64,000 nucleotides of DNA, from positions 378,907 to 442,906 of the forward strand of contig VBAR01000003.1 in assembly GCA_005882315.1 (NCBI GenBank), written 5' to 3'. This stretch comes from Bacteroidota bacterium (GTDB lineage Bacteria; Bacteroidota; Bacteroidia; Chitinophagales; Chitinophagaceae). Both the position numbers and the translations under genes were made by a program. Under the pieces are notes generated by a model, which saw only the letters and a program-made list of their open reading frames with translations, had not been told where the DNA came from and ran no database searches. Positions 52,049 to 62,148 of this stretch are shown here, in pieces; positions within the stretch are counted from its first letter, which is position 1, and each line of letters begins with the position of its first letter.

Positions 52049-55000
52049 TTGATACGCTTTGATAATATACAGGGAAAACAAAAGTTACTAATAGCAGTTT
52101 TGCTATCAGTACTACTATCGCTTTATATAAATGCCCAGCCACCAAGACCTATATTACAGCAGCCCAGACTTATGTTACCAATCGGGCATACGGATGGTGT
52201 GGTCTATGCACAATTCAGTCCGGATGGTAATAGAGTTGTGACAGCTTCATTAGATAAAACTGCAAAGATCTGGGATGCGGTTACAGGAGTATTACTTGCA
52301 GATCTGAAAGGACATACCGGTGTAATAAACTATGCAGCATTCAGCCCGGATGGAAAAAAGATCATAACTGTTTCAGGAAGCCTGACCCTGACTTCAGAAG
52401 ATACTTTAGTTAAAATATGGGATGCAGTTAATGGCACATTTTTAGCGAACCTGACTCATTCCACTTATGTAGTCAGTGCGCAATTTAGCCCTGATGGCAA
52501 AAGGATAGTAACTGTAGGAAGAGATAAAAATGCATACTTATGGGATGCAGCGACGTATAAAAAACTATTTTCACTTACAGGTCACACGGATATTGTTAAC
52601 TCTGCAAAGTATAGTGCAGATGGAAAAAAGATCATTACAGGTTCTTCTGATAATACAGCAATTATCTGGGATGCAAACAACGGTAGACGCATAGCAGATT
52701 TAAAAGGAAGAACTCACCAACAGGTAAACAATGCTTTTTTTAGCCCGGATGGATCTAAGATCATCACTATTCACCGCAACAATTTTGCCCGAATATGGAA
52801 TGGAACTACTTATACAGTGCTGAACCCACTTATTGGCGTAAGTGCAGCAGAGTTTAGTCCTGACAGTAAACTGATCGTTTCAAGTACGATTGTAAATATT
52901 GGAATAGTTTGGGATGCTGAAACAGGTAAAGTATTAAAAAGCTTGTTACACGATAATCCAGTTGTTTCTGCCCGTTTTAGCCCCGATGGGAAAAAAATCG
53001 TTACCGCATCATATGACGGTACTGCCAAAATATGGAGTACTGAAAAATTAAGAGATACTGCTTTACTTGTTGCTATTGATACATTAGAAGGACATAACGA
53101 TTGGCTGCTATATTCGCAATTCAGTAAGGATGGGAAAAAGATAGTAACAGCATCCACTGATGGAACAGCAATGGTATGGAATGCAAATGATGGAAATCTT
53201 TTAACTGAATTAAAAGGACATACAAAGATCATTAGTTCCGTACAAATAAGTCCTGGTAGTAAACAAATACTCACCGCATCTTATGATGGCTCAGCAAAAA
53301 TTTGGGATGTTGCCAGAGGAACACTACTGTTAAATATTCCCAGCAATGGCGGTCTGCTTTCAGCAGAGTACAACACAGATGGAACAAAGATCATTACCGC
53401 CGCCGCTGATTCGGTAGCAAGAATATGGGATGCTGAAACCGGTCTACTTTTAAATGAACTGAAAGGACATGAACATTGGGTATTATCTGCACAGTTCAGC
53501 AAAGATGGAAAAAAAATTGTCACTTCTTCAAAAGACAAGACTGCGCTGGTATGGGATGCAAACACTGATACAATACTTCTTGAATTAAAAAAACATAAAC
53601 TTCAGGTTAACTCAGCACAGTTTAGCCCGGATGGAAAAAAAATTGTAACAGCTTCAAATGATAAAACAGCGGATATATGGAATGCAGAAACGGGTGAATT
53701 GATCCGTGAGTTAAAAGGTCATACCTATCATGTTAATTCTGCAGAATTCAGTCCTGATGGAAAAAGAATTGTAACTGCATCCTGGGATAAAACAATCAGG
53801 ATATGGAATGCAGAAACAGGCGACTCAATTTATTCTATAAAAAAACATACCGGTTGGGTTCATTCAGCCCATTATAGTAATGATGGGAAAAAAATTATTT
53901 CTGCTTCTGAAGATGGGACAGTAAAAGTATTTGATGCAAACTCTTTTGTTTTATTAAAAGATATTTATGTCGACCCTTATGGTGTAAATGCAGCGAGGTT
54001 CAGCCCTGATGGCGATAAAATGATCATTGCAACCTGGGGTAATACCTGTAAGCTCTGGGATGTAGCAACAAATAAAATGTTGTTTACTTTTTTTCCTGTT
54101 GACAGTATTGATTACCTGGTTGCAGACAGTAGTTTTCGTTATGATGGTACACAGGCTGCACGCAACCTGCTTTATTTCACTTGTGGTACAGAAGTCATTC
54201 AACTTTCACAGGTAAAAGATCAGTTATGGGTTCCGGGTTTAGCTGAAATGATCTTGAAAGGGGAGACTGTTGATTCAAAAACTTTGTATCAACTGGGTTT
54301 GTGCGGATATACGCCGCTTACAAAAGATACAGTAACTGCATCCGGTGAGTATAGGTTTAAGATCACACCTCGTGGTGGTAAGCTGGGCGAAACAGTTGTT
54401 TCAGTAAATGGAATTGAAACAAAAAAATATCAACCCAAAGAAATAAAAAATGGTAAAGGTGAGTATGAAGTGGTAGTGAACAAAAAAGATCTTGATAGTT
54501 TTCTAATCCCCGGAAAACAAAATACTCTTTCTGTAAAAGCGTATACAGAAGATAATAAAATAACATCTCGTGGCGGCGAAGTAATCGTAAACAGCGAAGA
54601 GAAAGGCCCCGTCGTAATGCCCAACTTATATGCTGTTATTATTGGAGTGAGTGATTATAAAGGTGATTCATTGGATTTAAAATATGCAGGCAAGGATGCC
54701 ACCGATATATCAGCAGTAATTTCAAAAACTGCAAGAAAATACCTGAATACGGATGGTAAAGAACATGTATTTATTTATAACCTTACTACTGAACCCGGTA
54801 ACAAACGAATGCCGGAAAAGAAGATCATAAAAGCAACCTTTGATTCTGTCGGGGAAAAAGCAACTGCAAATGATATTTTTATGTTGTTTTTCGCCGGACA
54901 TGGATTGATGGCTGGGCCGGCAAACAAAAAACAATTTTATATTCTTACAAAGGAAGCAGTAAGCTTTAAATCTGCATCAGGTTTTAAAAATGATGGAATA

Positions 55001-55831
55001 AGTACTACTGAGATCCTAGAATGGATGAAACCACAGAAAATAAAAGCACAGAAAAGAGCCCTGATATTTGATGCTTGCAACAGCGGTCAGGCTATCACTG
55101 ATTTCAGATCAAATGCGATAGCCACACAGGCCTTTATGGGAATGGGAAGTAATGACAAATCACAACAGGTAAGATCAGTTGATAAGCTGAATGAAAAATC
55201 AGGTTTTTTTATTCTTTCAGCATCAGCCCCAGATCAAAGTGCTTACGAGGTTACTCAACTATCGCAGGGTTTGCTTACATATGCATTGTTGAACGCCGTA
55301 AAAACAAATACGAATATATTTGAAAGCGATAGCCTGCTGAGTATTGGTAAATGGTTTGAAGTAGCAGGAGAAACTGTAACTAAAATGATCAAAGAAAATG
55401 GCGCCATACAGGATCCGCAGATCGTTCGCAACAATAATTTTTCAGTGGGCATTGTTGATAATGATGTTATCTCAATAATTAATTTACCCGAAAAGCAACC
55501 TTTGTTTGCTGCTGCTAATCTTCAAAATAAAAATGACGATTTTGGTAACGATGATCTTGAACTTAGCACTCTTGTAAATAAACAATTCCTCACCATTGCT
55601 TCAAGGGGCACTGGCAATAAAATAAAATTTATACCTGTTACCAATTCGCCTGATGCCTATAAGATAAACGGCAATTATACAGTAACAGATAATAATGTTG
55701 TTGTTTATCTTACTGTTAAGAATAATAAGGGAAGTAAACAATTACAAGTACCCGGTACCAAAGACAATCTTGGCAAACTGGCAGAAGATATAGTTACAGC
55801 AGCATCCAATTGGGCGTTGACGAATAAATAA
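52049..55831 (+). CDS. Secreted WD40-caspase (metacaspase-like) fusion, 2
   Basis: 1260 residues starting at TTG (52049); a signal segment follows (KQKLLIAVLLSVLLSLYINAQ), and the next in-frame ATG would lose it. About fifteen WD40 blades (about 45-680), many with SPDGKKI and KIWDAETG, fill two propellers. The C14 domain has NLYAVIIGVSDYKGDSLDL, catalytic His in FFAGHGLM (H951), and Cys in FDACNSGQA (C1010). It shares the post-propeller segments LLYFTCGTEVIQLSQVKDQLWVPG and FKITPRGGKLGETV with the upstream gene, so they are tandem duplicates. The third caspase gene follows by 14 bp. Confidence 0.9.
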   Translation: MIRFDNIQGKQKLLIAVLLSVLLSLYINAQPPRPILQQPRLMLPIGHTDGVVYAQFSPDGNRVVTASLDKTAKIWDAVTGVLLADLKGHTGVINYAAFSPDGKKIITVSGSLTLTSEDTLVKIWDAVNGTFLANLTHSTYVVSAQFSPDGKRIVTVGRDKNAYLWDAATYKKLFSLTGHTDIVNSAKYSADGKKIITGSSDNTAIIWDANNGRRIADLKGRTHQQVNNAFFSPDGSKIITIHRNNFARIWNGTTYTVLNPLIGVSAAEFSPDSKLIVSSTIVNIGIVWDAETGKVLKSLLHDNPVVSARFSPDGKKIVTASYDGTAKIWSTEKLRDTALLVAIDTLEGHNDWLLYSQFSKDGKKIVTASTDGTAMVWNANDGNLLTELKGHTKIISSVQISPGSKQILTASYDGSAKIWDVARGTLLLNIPSNGGLLSAEYNTDGTKIITAAADSVARIWDAETGLLLNELKGHEHWVLSAQFSKDGKKIVTSSKDKTALVWDANTDTILLELKKHKLQVNSAQFSPDGKKIVTASNDKTADIWNAETGELIRELKGHTYHVNSAEFSPDGKRIVTASWDKTIRIWNAETGDSIYSIKKHTGWVHSAHYSNDGKKIISASEDGTVKVFDANSFVLLKDIYVDPYGVNAARFSPDGDKMIIATWGNTCKLWDVATNKMLFTFFPVDSIDYLVADSSFRYDGTQAARNLLYFTCGTEVIQLSQVKDQLWVPGLAEMILKGETVDSKTLYQLGLCGYTPLTKDTVTASGEYRFKITPRGGKLGETVVSVNGIETKKYQPKEIKNGKGEYEVVVNKKDLDSFLIPGKQNTLSVKAYTEDNKITSRGGEVIVNSEEKGPVVMPNLYAVIIGVSDYKGDSLDLKYAGKDATDISAVISKTARKYLNTDGKEHVFIYNLTTEPGNKRMPEKKIIKATFDSVGEKATANDIFMLFFAGHGLMAGPANKKQFYILTKEAVSFKSASGFKNDGISTTEILEWMKPQKIKAQKRALIFDACNSGQAITDFRSNAIATQAFMGMGSNDKSQQVRSVDKLNEKSGFFILSASAPDQSAYEVTQLSQGLLTYALLNAVKTNTNIFESDSLLSIGKWFEVAGETVTKMIKENGAIQDPQIVRNNNFSVGIVDNDVISIINLPEKQPLFAAANLQNKNDDFGNDDLELSTLVNKQFLTIASRGTGNKIKFIPVTNSPDAYKINGNYTVTDNNVVVYLTVKNNKGSKQLQVPGTKDNLGKLAEDIVTAASNWALTNK

Positions 55832-55845
55832 TTTTAATAGCTTAA

Positions 55846-57897
55846 ATGAAAATATTACTAAAGAAATTTTTCATGATACTTTTTATACTTTTTACAAGCA
55901 TAAAAAGTAATGCTCAAACTAAAAGAGCATTGATAATAGCTATTGAAAACTATCCAGCAGAAAGTGGATGGAAAACGCTGAATACATTAGGTGATGCAGT
56001 TCTGTTGAAAAATACGCTTTTGAACCAGGGGTTTCTTGCTGAGAATATCAAAGTTTTGACTGATAGCCAGGCTACTTTAAAAGGAATTGATGATGCGTTT
56101 GAACGTTTGATTACTAATGCCGGAGCTGGTGATAATATAGTTATTCATTTTTCATCTCACGGGGTACAGATAGAAGATGATAATATTGATGAAGAAGTAG
56201 ACGGGCTGGATGAATCGATTGTTCCTTTTGATGCGATCTACTCTAGTAATGTCACCATCTTCGACAAGATAGCTGCAGGTTATTTCAGGGATGATGTCTT
56301 TGGCAATAAAATTAGCAGGCTGAGGAATAAAATCGGAGCTGCAGGTAATGTCTTAGTGATTATTGATGCATGTCACTCAGGAACAGCCACACGAGGTGAT
56401 GGTCCGAAAGTGAGAGGCAGCATGCCTGCAATAGTAAGCGCCAATTTTAATAAGAAAAAAGCAAGCATAAAAGATTCGGCCGGTGTTTTTAAAGATCGTG
56501 ATATGACGCTGAATGATGATGCCGCTTCGTATATAGTGATATCTGCAGCGCAAGCAACGGAGGACAATAAGGAGATATATGATGATGATGGTATAAGTGT
56601 AGTTGGGTCTTTATCTTATGCTGTAAGTAAAACCTTAAACACACTGGATGAAAAAATAACCTATCGGAGTTTGTTTGCACGTATTGAAAATATTTTACTT
56701 GAAAAAGTACCGAACCAAAAACCTGCACTTGAAGGCGATGGCATAGACCGGGAAGTATTTGGGGGGCAATACAAATTGCAGCAAACTTATTTTACAGGTA
56801 CAGTTGATAAAGCCAATAAAAAAATAGTCAGCCTTGATGGCGGAACTGTATCAGGAATAACCAAAGGTTCTATTATAAATTTTTATCCGGCAGGAACAGA
56901 AAATTCCGATGGAAAAAAGCCTGTAGCTACTGGTACCGTAACAGCAGCAAAATATTTTACATCAACTGCAATGCTTTCAAAATCAAATCCATCGATTGGA
57001 AATAAACTCTATGCATTTGTTAGTCAACTAGCTTACGGCACTAAAAAAATAAAACTTGGCGTTGATTCATTAAGCAAAGAAGAGCTTGTAACGCTAAAAG
57101 CCAGTTTAAAGAATTTCCAATTGGCTGAGCTTATTAAACCACCTTACGATTTGTATTTTGGAAAATCCATGCAACCCGGAAATGTTTGGGCTTTGAGGAA
57201 TACTGAAACTCGTGAAATATTTGCTGACAGCATCACCCTGGAAAATCCAAATCAGTTAAAGAAAGTTTTAAAACGATTTGACCGCTATCGTTATTTGCGG
57301 AACCTTGAATTTAACATGCCTGATCTTACTGCAAAAATTATGTTAGTATTAGTAGATGACAAAGGCGTTATTGATGTAAGGAAGACTGAGCAAAGAACTA
57401 AGCTGGGTGTATTGGAGATACAGCATGGTGATCTTGTCAGGCCATTGATCATTAACACCAGTAAAAGCAGTTTTTATGTAAATATTGTGGATATACAACC
57501 TGATGGAATTATTCAACCAATTATACCAAATAAAAAATTGAAGGACCTGAATAAAAACAATGCACCCATAAAATGGAGTGACTGTTTAGTAGCTCCAGGA
57601 GACACATTGAAGGTTACTTCAAAACAAGGCTTTGCAATCAGGATAAGCCCTCCATACGGCGAAGAAACATTTAAAATTTTTATTTCAAAAAATCCGCTTG
57701 ACCTGGAAGAAATTCTTACGACAAATGGTACCAGTGATATTAACAGCAGGGGAGCCGGCAACCAGTTGAACAACCTTGTGAAAATTTTTAAAGACTCTGA
57801 AGTAAATGAATTAGGCTCGAGGGGAGGGCCTACAATTAATATGGATAAAGATGGTACAATTAAGAACCTGAATTTCCGGATCGTACCCAAACAGTGA
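55846..57897 (+). CDS. Exported caspase-like peptidase with DUF4384-like C-terminus
   Basis: 683 residues; export signal MKILLKKFFMILFILFTSIKSNAQ. The caspase domain comes first: RALIIAIENYPAESGW, the His in HFSSHGVQ (H105), and Cys in IIDACHSGTATRG (C176), with acidic residues between (EEVDGLDESIVPFDA), as in metacaspases with S-H-G and D-A-C-H-S-G. Residues about 300-400 form a beta insert. The final third (about 505-625; SKSSFYVNIVDIQPDGIIQPIIPN) matches DUF4384-type domains. No WD40 repeats. Third in the caspase unit. Confidence 0.9.
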   Translation: MKILLKKFFMILFILFTSIKSNAQTKRALIIAIENYPAESGWKTLNTLGDAVLLKNTLLNQGFLAENIKVLTDSQATLKGIDDAFERLITNAGAGDNIVIHFSSHGVQIEDDNIDEEVDGLDESIVPFDAIYSSNVTIFDKIAAGYFRDDVFGNKISRLRNKIGAAGNVLVIIDACHSGTATRGDGPKVRGSMPAIVSANFNKKKASIKDSAGVFKDRDMTLNDDAASYIVISAAQATEDNKEIYDDDGISVVGSLSYAVSKTLNTLDEKITYRSLFARIENILLEKVPNQKPALEGDGIDREVFGGQYKLQQTYFTGTVDKANKKIVSLDGGTVSGITKGSIINFYPAGTENSDGKKPVATGTVTAAKYFTSTAMLSKSNPSIGNKLYAFVSQLAYGTKKIKLGVDSLSKEELVTLKASLKNFQLAELIKPPYDLYFGKSMQPGNVWALRNTETREIFADSITLENPNQLKKVLKRFDRYRYLRNLEFNMPDLTAKIMLVLVDDKGVIDVRKTEQRTKLGVLEIQHGDLVRPLIINTSKSSFYVNIVDIQPDGIIQPIIPNKKLKDLNKNNAPIKWSDCLVAPGDTLKVTSKQGFAIRISPPYGEETFKIFISKNPLDLEEILTTNGTSDINSRGAGNQLNNLVKIFKDSEVNELGSRGGPTINMDKDGTIKNLNFRIVPKQ

Positions 57898-57907
57898 TTT
57901 CCTTTTG

Positions 57908-59260
57908 CTACCTGAATGTATAAACCGGATTGAGCCTGCACATTTTTTTTACGCATGTCGGACAGCACATTGAACAGCATTTTTTTGATGCAAGCTCAAT
58001 GGCATTTTTCCTTAATTCAGACATCACCTTATTCCAGTCAGCAGTTGCCCAGCTATCACCACAATACACTTGCAGAGTTTGCCTGAAACTATAAGTAAAA
58101 AAGTTGCCAAGCTTATTGCTTGACCATGAAGCCTCGCCATTTTTAACGCCATTAGCTAGCAATGAAAATGGTTTGGGATCTAAAAAAAGTGATCTTACGT
58201 TTTTAGGGTTAAACCTCCATGTGTCATCTCCACGTTGTCCGGGTATTAAAGTACTTATCGGATCCTGGCCGATATTAATATTACAAACATCACTAAATAC
58301 AAGGTTGAGTCTTGCCTGTTTCTTTTTTATCATTTCAAAAACTGACCGCATATAAAGTGCATTCTTCACTACATCAAGGCTATCTTTTGGTTCAAACTTT
58401 AAACTTATATAGGGATATTCATCTCTTGTATTAACACGAAACCCATGACCAAAAAAATGAAAAACAACAATGCCGTTTTTGCCGGGTTTCATTTTAGCAA
58501 TTGCATTAACGATATTGGTTTTATTTAAATCATCTCCGGAAATAACTTGAAGAAAATAATTTGAGTCTGTTATACCGATATACTTCCGGATGGTATCATA
58601 TGTTTTCATCATTTTATCTATGTCCATTATGCTATGTGCCCCGATACTTGGATCCTTGGTATCAGCAGCAATTAACACATACATTTTCATTTTTTTCTCC
58701 GGCTCACTAAGAGTCAGGGAGCCTCTGTCCGCAGGTCCGTATAAATTATAAAATAATTTATCAGTACCATTAAAGTAAATAGGAGCAACTTTTTTCTGGG
58801 TGGTTGGCTGAATATATTCTGAGTTGAAATTGGCACCTGCATCCATTACCGGGTTTACTTCAGATTTGCAAACACCCTTCGGTTCATGATAACCTGTAGC
58901 AGTATCAAGTTTATAAATGAATATGGGCAATGTAATATTTTTATAGGCTAGCCCTCTTGCAGTGTCTTTTGCTTTTACCACTTTAATAAGCAGTGTATTG
59001 TAGTCCTCTTTTCCTTCAGCATCTTTAGCAAAAAATTGGTCGACATCAGTCGCAGCAACAATAGTTTTACCTGTTACCGGATCTTTATATCTTAACCGTA
59101 TAAGGTTTACACCATTATTATATTTGAAAAGAAATGCAGAATAAGTAGTAGTGTCGGTTGCATTATTGAAATTATATTTTGCCTGGTAAACAGTCTGTGA
59201 ATAGGCAGGTAGGATAGCAAGCAGCATTAAAAACAAGAACAGTTGCTTTTTATTGCTCAT
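57908..59260 (-). CDS. Divergent caspase-fold protein, convergent with the caspase unit
   Basis: 450 residues with a signal peptide (MSNKKQLFLFLMLLAILPAYS). An N-terminal beta domain (about 25-185) precedes a caspase-like region: KMYVLIAADTKDPSIGAHS as the entry strand, DDLNKTNIVNAIAKMKPGKN, and a His motif in VVFHFFGHGFRV (H272). LVFSDVCNINIG (C326) is a shortened, non-standard D-x-C, with N and no S-G. A cluster of Cys (KKCCSMCCPTCVKKMC) sits near the C-terminus, possibly a metal-binding or disulfide-rich tail. Ten bases separate it from the third caspase gene, facing it. Confidence 0.78.
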   Translation of the reverse strand: MSNKKQLFLFLMLLAILPAYSQTVYQAKYNFNNATDTTTYSAFLFKYNNGVNLIRLRYKDPVTGKTIVAATDVDQFFAKDAEGKEDYNTLLIKVVKAKDTARGLAYKNITLPIFIYKLDTATGYHEPKGVCKSEVNPVMDAGANFNSEYIQPTTQKKVAPIYFNGTDKLFYNLYGPADRGSLTLSEPEKKMKMYVLIAADTKDPSIGAHSIMDIDKMMKTYDTIRKYIGITDSNYFLQVISGDDLNKTNIVNAIAKMKPGKNGIVVFHFFGHGFRVNTRDEYPYISLKFEPKDSLDVVKNALYMRSVFEMIKKKQARLNLVFSDVCNINIGQDPISTLIPGQRGDDTWRFNPKNVRSLFLDPKPFSLLANGVKNGEASWSSNKLGNFFTYSFRQTLQVYCGDSWATADWNKVMSELRKNAIELASKKCCSMCCPTCVKKMCRLNPVYTFR

Positions 59261-59363
59261 ATGGTGTATTTGTTTTCTAAGCTAAACAAAAACCTTCAAT
59301 AGGCAGTTTTTTTTGGAAATCTTCAGGACTTATCGTACTCTTATAGCTTAAATTTTATACATA

Positions 59364-59588
59364 ATGATAAACAACACCAAAACTGCTTTTAAAGCAATTG
59401 TTGCAATTGCGTTATTTGCATCATTTATTGCAACAGGCTGTAATGATGAAAAGAAAGTAGAAACAGAATCGACTAAAACAGACACAATTAAAATACCTGT
59501 TGGTGGCGATACAACTAATGCTGGTGATACTGGAAAGGGTCACCCCGTAACCCCGGTAAACAAAGAGGAAACTCCTCCGGCCAATTAG
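59364..59588 (+). CDS. Small lipoprotein
   Basis: 74 residues, signal and lipobox MINNTKTAFKAIVAIALFAS then FIATGC. The mature part is a disordered, Thr/Lys/Asp-rich chain (TKTDTIKIPVGGDTTNAGDTGKG) without secondary-structure marks. Divergent from the fourth caspase gene, with a terminator right after. Unknown function. Confidence 0.75.
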   Translation: MINNTKTAFKAIVAIALFASFIATGCNDEKKVETESTKTDTIKIPVGGDTTNAGDTGKGHPVTPVNKEETPPAN

Positions 59589-59609
59589 TTAACTCTGTAA
59601 TTAATTTTT

Positions 59610-59637
59610 AAAGTCCCGTTTTAGTCGGGACTTTTTT
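59610..59637 (+). terminator. Rho-independent terminator after small lipoprotein gene
   Basis: AAAGTCCCG pairs with CGGGACTTT across a seven-base loop, then a T-run; its 3' end reaches the stop codon of the TPR gene on the other strand. Confidence 0.9.
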
Positions 59638-61033
59638 ATTTATTCTCCTCGGGGTGATGAATATGCTTGTGTAGTAACTTGCGTATCAACCAATGTTCAG
59701 CCCGGTGATGCAAAGGAATTAACACTGCTGCTGCTGCAACAAATATCAGGATCTCCAGTACGGGTGTATGATTGGTAAGTTTTGCAACTGTTGGGTGAAG
59801 CAGCAATGTCAGGTATTCAAAGAAAATAAGCAATGAAAGTATTCCTAATAATTTAATTACACGAATATGCATCTTTACCCGGCTCAGAAATAAAGTAAGC
59901 ATAAAAAAGGCAGGGATAAAAATCCCTATAAACATCAACTGGAGCCGTTGCCTTCTTTCCTCTTCTTCTTTTATTTTTGCTTCAGCCATTTCACGTTGAC
60001 GCAACTGTTCATCGCTTGAAAGGATCATGAGTCCACGAATACGTTCACGGCTGTAAACGGAATCATTCAATACCTTTTCAATATTTACATAAGCAAATGC
60101 GCTATCAATATTCTTTGTCTTCTTATAAATATCTGACAATTGTTTAACAGCATCCAATTGCCGGGAAATAAACCCGCCTGACTGACCGATATTGTAAGAT
60201 CTTTTTGCATGTGTTACAGCAGAATCAAAATTATTAAAGAGAAGATATAGTTTCGCAAGACCTAAATGTGCTTCACATAGCAGATCATTATCATCAGTAG
60301 CACCCAGGTTCACAATAGCTGATTTATAATGTTCCAGTGAAAGCAGGTAATCGGATTGCTTACGATATAAATGCCCCAATCCTGTTTCAGAAGTGCCGAT
60401 ATAATCTTGATTGTTCAGGATCTTTGCTTCGCCTAATGCACGGCTATAAAAATAAAACGCTGAATCAAGAATATTCAGCCGGTCATAAGTATCCCCTATA
60501 TTAATATTTCCATGATAGCGATAGGCATCAAGCTTTGCTGACTGTATAATTGAATCTGCTCTAAAATAATAACTCAGTGCTTTTCGATATTCTTCCTGGT
60601 ACATGTATACAATGCCGATATTCATCAGCACACTCATCATATTCCGGGGCTTTATTCTTTGCTCCTCTATTTTCAGTTTTTGAAAATTATAGTCCAGTGC
60701 ACGGGGATAATTGCCGATACGCATAAAGGTATTTGCTAAAATGCCTAATGATCTTGATTCACCTTCAACATATTTAATTCTACGAGCCAGGCTTAAAGCT
60801 TCCTGCGCAAGATGAATAGCAGTGTCGGGATTATAAATGCCTGCATAATCTGCCATTTGCCATAGATAAGTAACCCGGTTGCTGTCAGTTGTTTCTGTAT
60901 TTAACAAACGAAGCATGCTATCAGCATTATATCGCTGCGAATAAGCTGTAAAAAAATTCAGGAAAAAAAGCAGAACTAAAAAAGATTTAGTTGCTGGTTT
61001 TTGAAAAAAACCAAAATAAAGTTTCAGTAACAT
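59636..61033 (-). CDS. Exported TPR protein with C-terminal membrane segments
   Basis: 465 residues. A signal segment (FLVLLFFLNFFTAYS, about 20-34) precedes seven or so TPR units (about 65-325; for example LGILANTFMRIGNYPRALDYN, NIGIVYMYQEEYRKALSYYF, CEAHLGLAKLYLLFNNFDSAV). A helix rich in Glu and Arg (EEERRQRLQLMF) leads into three membrane segments near 370-455 and a basic tail (RKLLHKHIHHPEENK). This layout is that of Bacteroidota histidine-kinase or adenylate-cyclase sensors, but the output domain is missing. It may be a sensor half or structural protein. Confidence 0.82.
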   Translation of the reverse strand: MLLKLYFGFFQKPATKSFLVLLFFLNFFTAYSQRYNADSMLRLLNTETTDSNRVTYLWQMADYAGIYNPDTAIHLAQEALSLARRIKYVEGESRSLGILANTFMRIGNYPRALDYNFQKLKIEEQRIKPRNMMSVLMNIGIVYMYQEEYRKALSYYFRADSIIQSAKLDAYRYHGNINIGDTYDRLNILDSAFYFYSRALGEAKILNNQDYIGTSETGLGHLYRKQSDYLLSLEHYKSAIVNLGATDDNDLLCEAHLGLAKLYLLFNNFDSAVTHAKRSYNIGQSGGFISRQLDAVKQLSDIYKKTKNIDSAFAYVNIEKVLNDSVYSRERIRGLMILSSDEQLRQREMAEAKIKEEEERRQRLQLMFIGIFIPAFFMLTLFLSRVKMHIRVIKLLGILSLLIFFEYLTLLLHPTVAKLTNHTPVLEILIFVAAAAVLIPLHHRAEHWLIRKLLHKHIHHPEENK

Positions 61034-61158
61034 TGGTGGATTGACTTGAGCAAAAAAGTGGGTGTAAAGTAAATATTAAATCCGTAACTGGAAATTTTTT
61101 CTACACAACATAAGCCTCCCTTTCAGCTACATCCTTTCTGTTAAATACTGGTAAGAAA

Positions 61159-61710
61159 TTAAATTTTAGTGAAACTGAATTTCTGTCCACCTACTGATGC
61201 CTCATACATCAGTCCGCCTTTTGTTTGAGAAAAGATCATAACACCATCTTTATATTTCATATTGGCTGATGCACCGGCAGTAACAGCAACAGCAGATGCC
61301 TGTGCAGAAAACTCAAATTTATTTTCTTTAAACCGTTCAAGCTCTGCTTTTGTCTCAAAGAATATTACTTCACGGTAAGCCTGGCCGCCCCACTGAAAAC
61401 CGATGGAGGCCTGTTTCATCTTTGCCATGCCTATCAAATTTCCTCCCTCGTAAACAGCCCCATTCCCAGCTGCGCCACCAATGCCAATTGCACCTTTCCC
61501 TACATTGGGAAAAATTACATATGCATAAGCACTACTAAAGATGCTGCTCATCGGACCATCTGCTTTAATAAAAGCTGCTTTGGCTTCATTTGCATCAGTC
61601 ACAACTTTTTGGTCCTTTGAACTTGTTTGTGCATATGAATTAAATTGAACAAGCATCAATGCGATCAGGAAGAATCTTACTACAATGTAATTGGGTGCTA
61701 ATGTTTTCAT
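61159..61710 (-). CDS. SYLF/YSC84 domain lipid-binding protein
   Basis: 183 residues from the ATG at 61710, export signal (MKTLAPNYIVVRFFLIALML, then VQFNSYAQ). The domain shows AYAYVIFPNVGKGAIGIGGAAGNGAVYEGG, ASIGFQWGGQAYREVIFFE and TKGGLMYEASVGGQKFSF, the SYLF pattern. Members bind lipids or actin in eukaryotes; in bacteria the role is unknown, possibly outer-membrane lipid handling. No operon partner. Confidence 0.9.
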   Translation of the reverse strand: MKTLAPNYIVVRFFLIALMLVQFNSYAQTSSKDQKVVTDANEAKAAFIKADGPMSSIFSSAYAYVIFPNVGKGAIGIGGAAGNGAVYEGGNLIGMAKMKQASIGFQWGGQAYREVIFFETKAELERFKENKFEFSAQASAVAVTAGASANMKYKDGVMIFSQTKGGLMYEASVGGQKFSFTKI

Positions 61711-61842
61711 TTCAATAATTTTATACAATTTACAGGATTTATTCTGGTACTGATAAAAATCAAAAAAAATGCCATTCTAATTTTACCCACACAATAAAGC
61801 ATCCGAATCCCAAATCTTGATTTTTATTATTAAATTAGATGT

Positions 61843-62001
61843 ATGAACAAGAATCTACTCCTCAGTATTTCAGCACTAGCACTTGCAGGTCTTGGTGCTT
61901 ATATGATATATCTTGGAAATGATAAGCATATGCTACCGCCAACACTTACCGGTATTGGGTTCATTATTATTGCAATTGCATTTGTGGGGTTAAGGAAATA
62001 A
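61843..62001 (+). CDS. Small two-span membrane protein
   Basis: 52 residues from the ATG at 61843: MNKNLLLSISALALAGLGAY, MIYLGNDKHMLPPTLTGIGF, then IIIAIAFVGLRK. Two hydrophobic helices with a short polar loop containing P-P-T. It resembles small Bacteroidota membrane proteins of unknown role. It stands alone, 147 bp before the alcohol dehydrogenase gene. Confidence 0.68.
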   Translation: MNKNLLLSISALALAGLGAYMIYLGNDKHMLPPTLTGIGFIIIAIAFVGLRK

Positions 62002-62148
62002 CTCAATTAAATTCTTGTAGACTTATAGTTAATCACACTCCCAAAGTCACAATAATTTAATTGCTGTTATTTAATTGTTTGCCTACCTTTCATATCTCAT
62101 TGGCAGGAACTCCACTGGCAATCATTTATTCCACTTAAAAATTATTTT

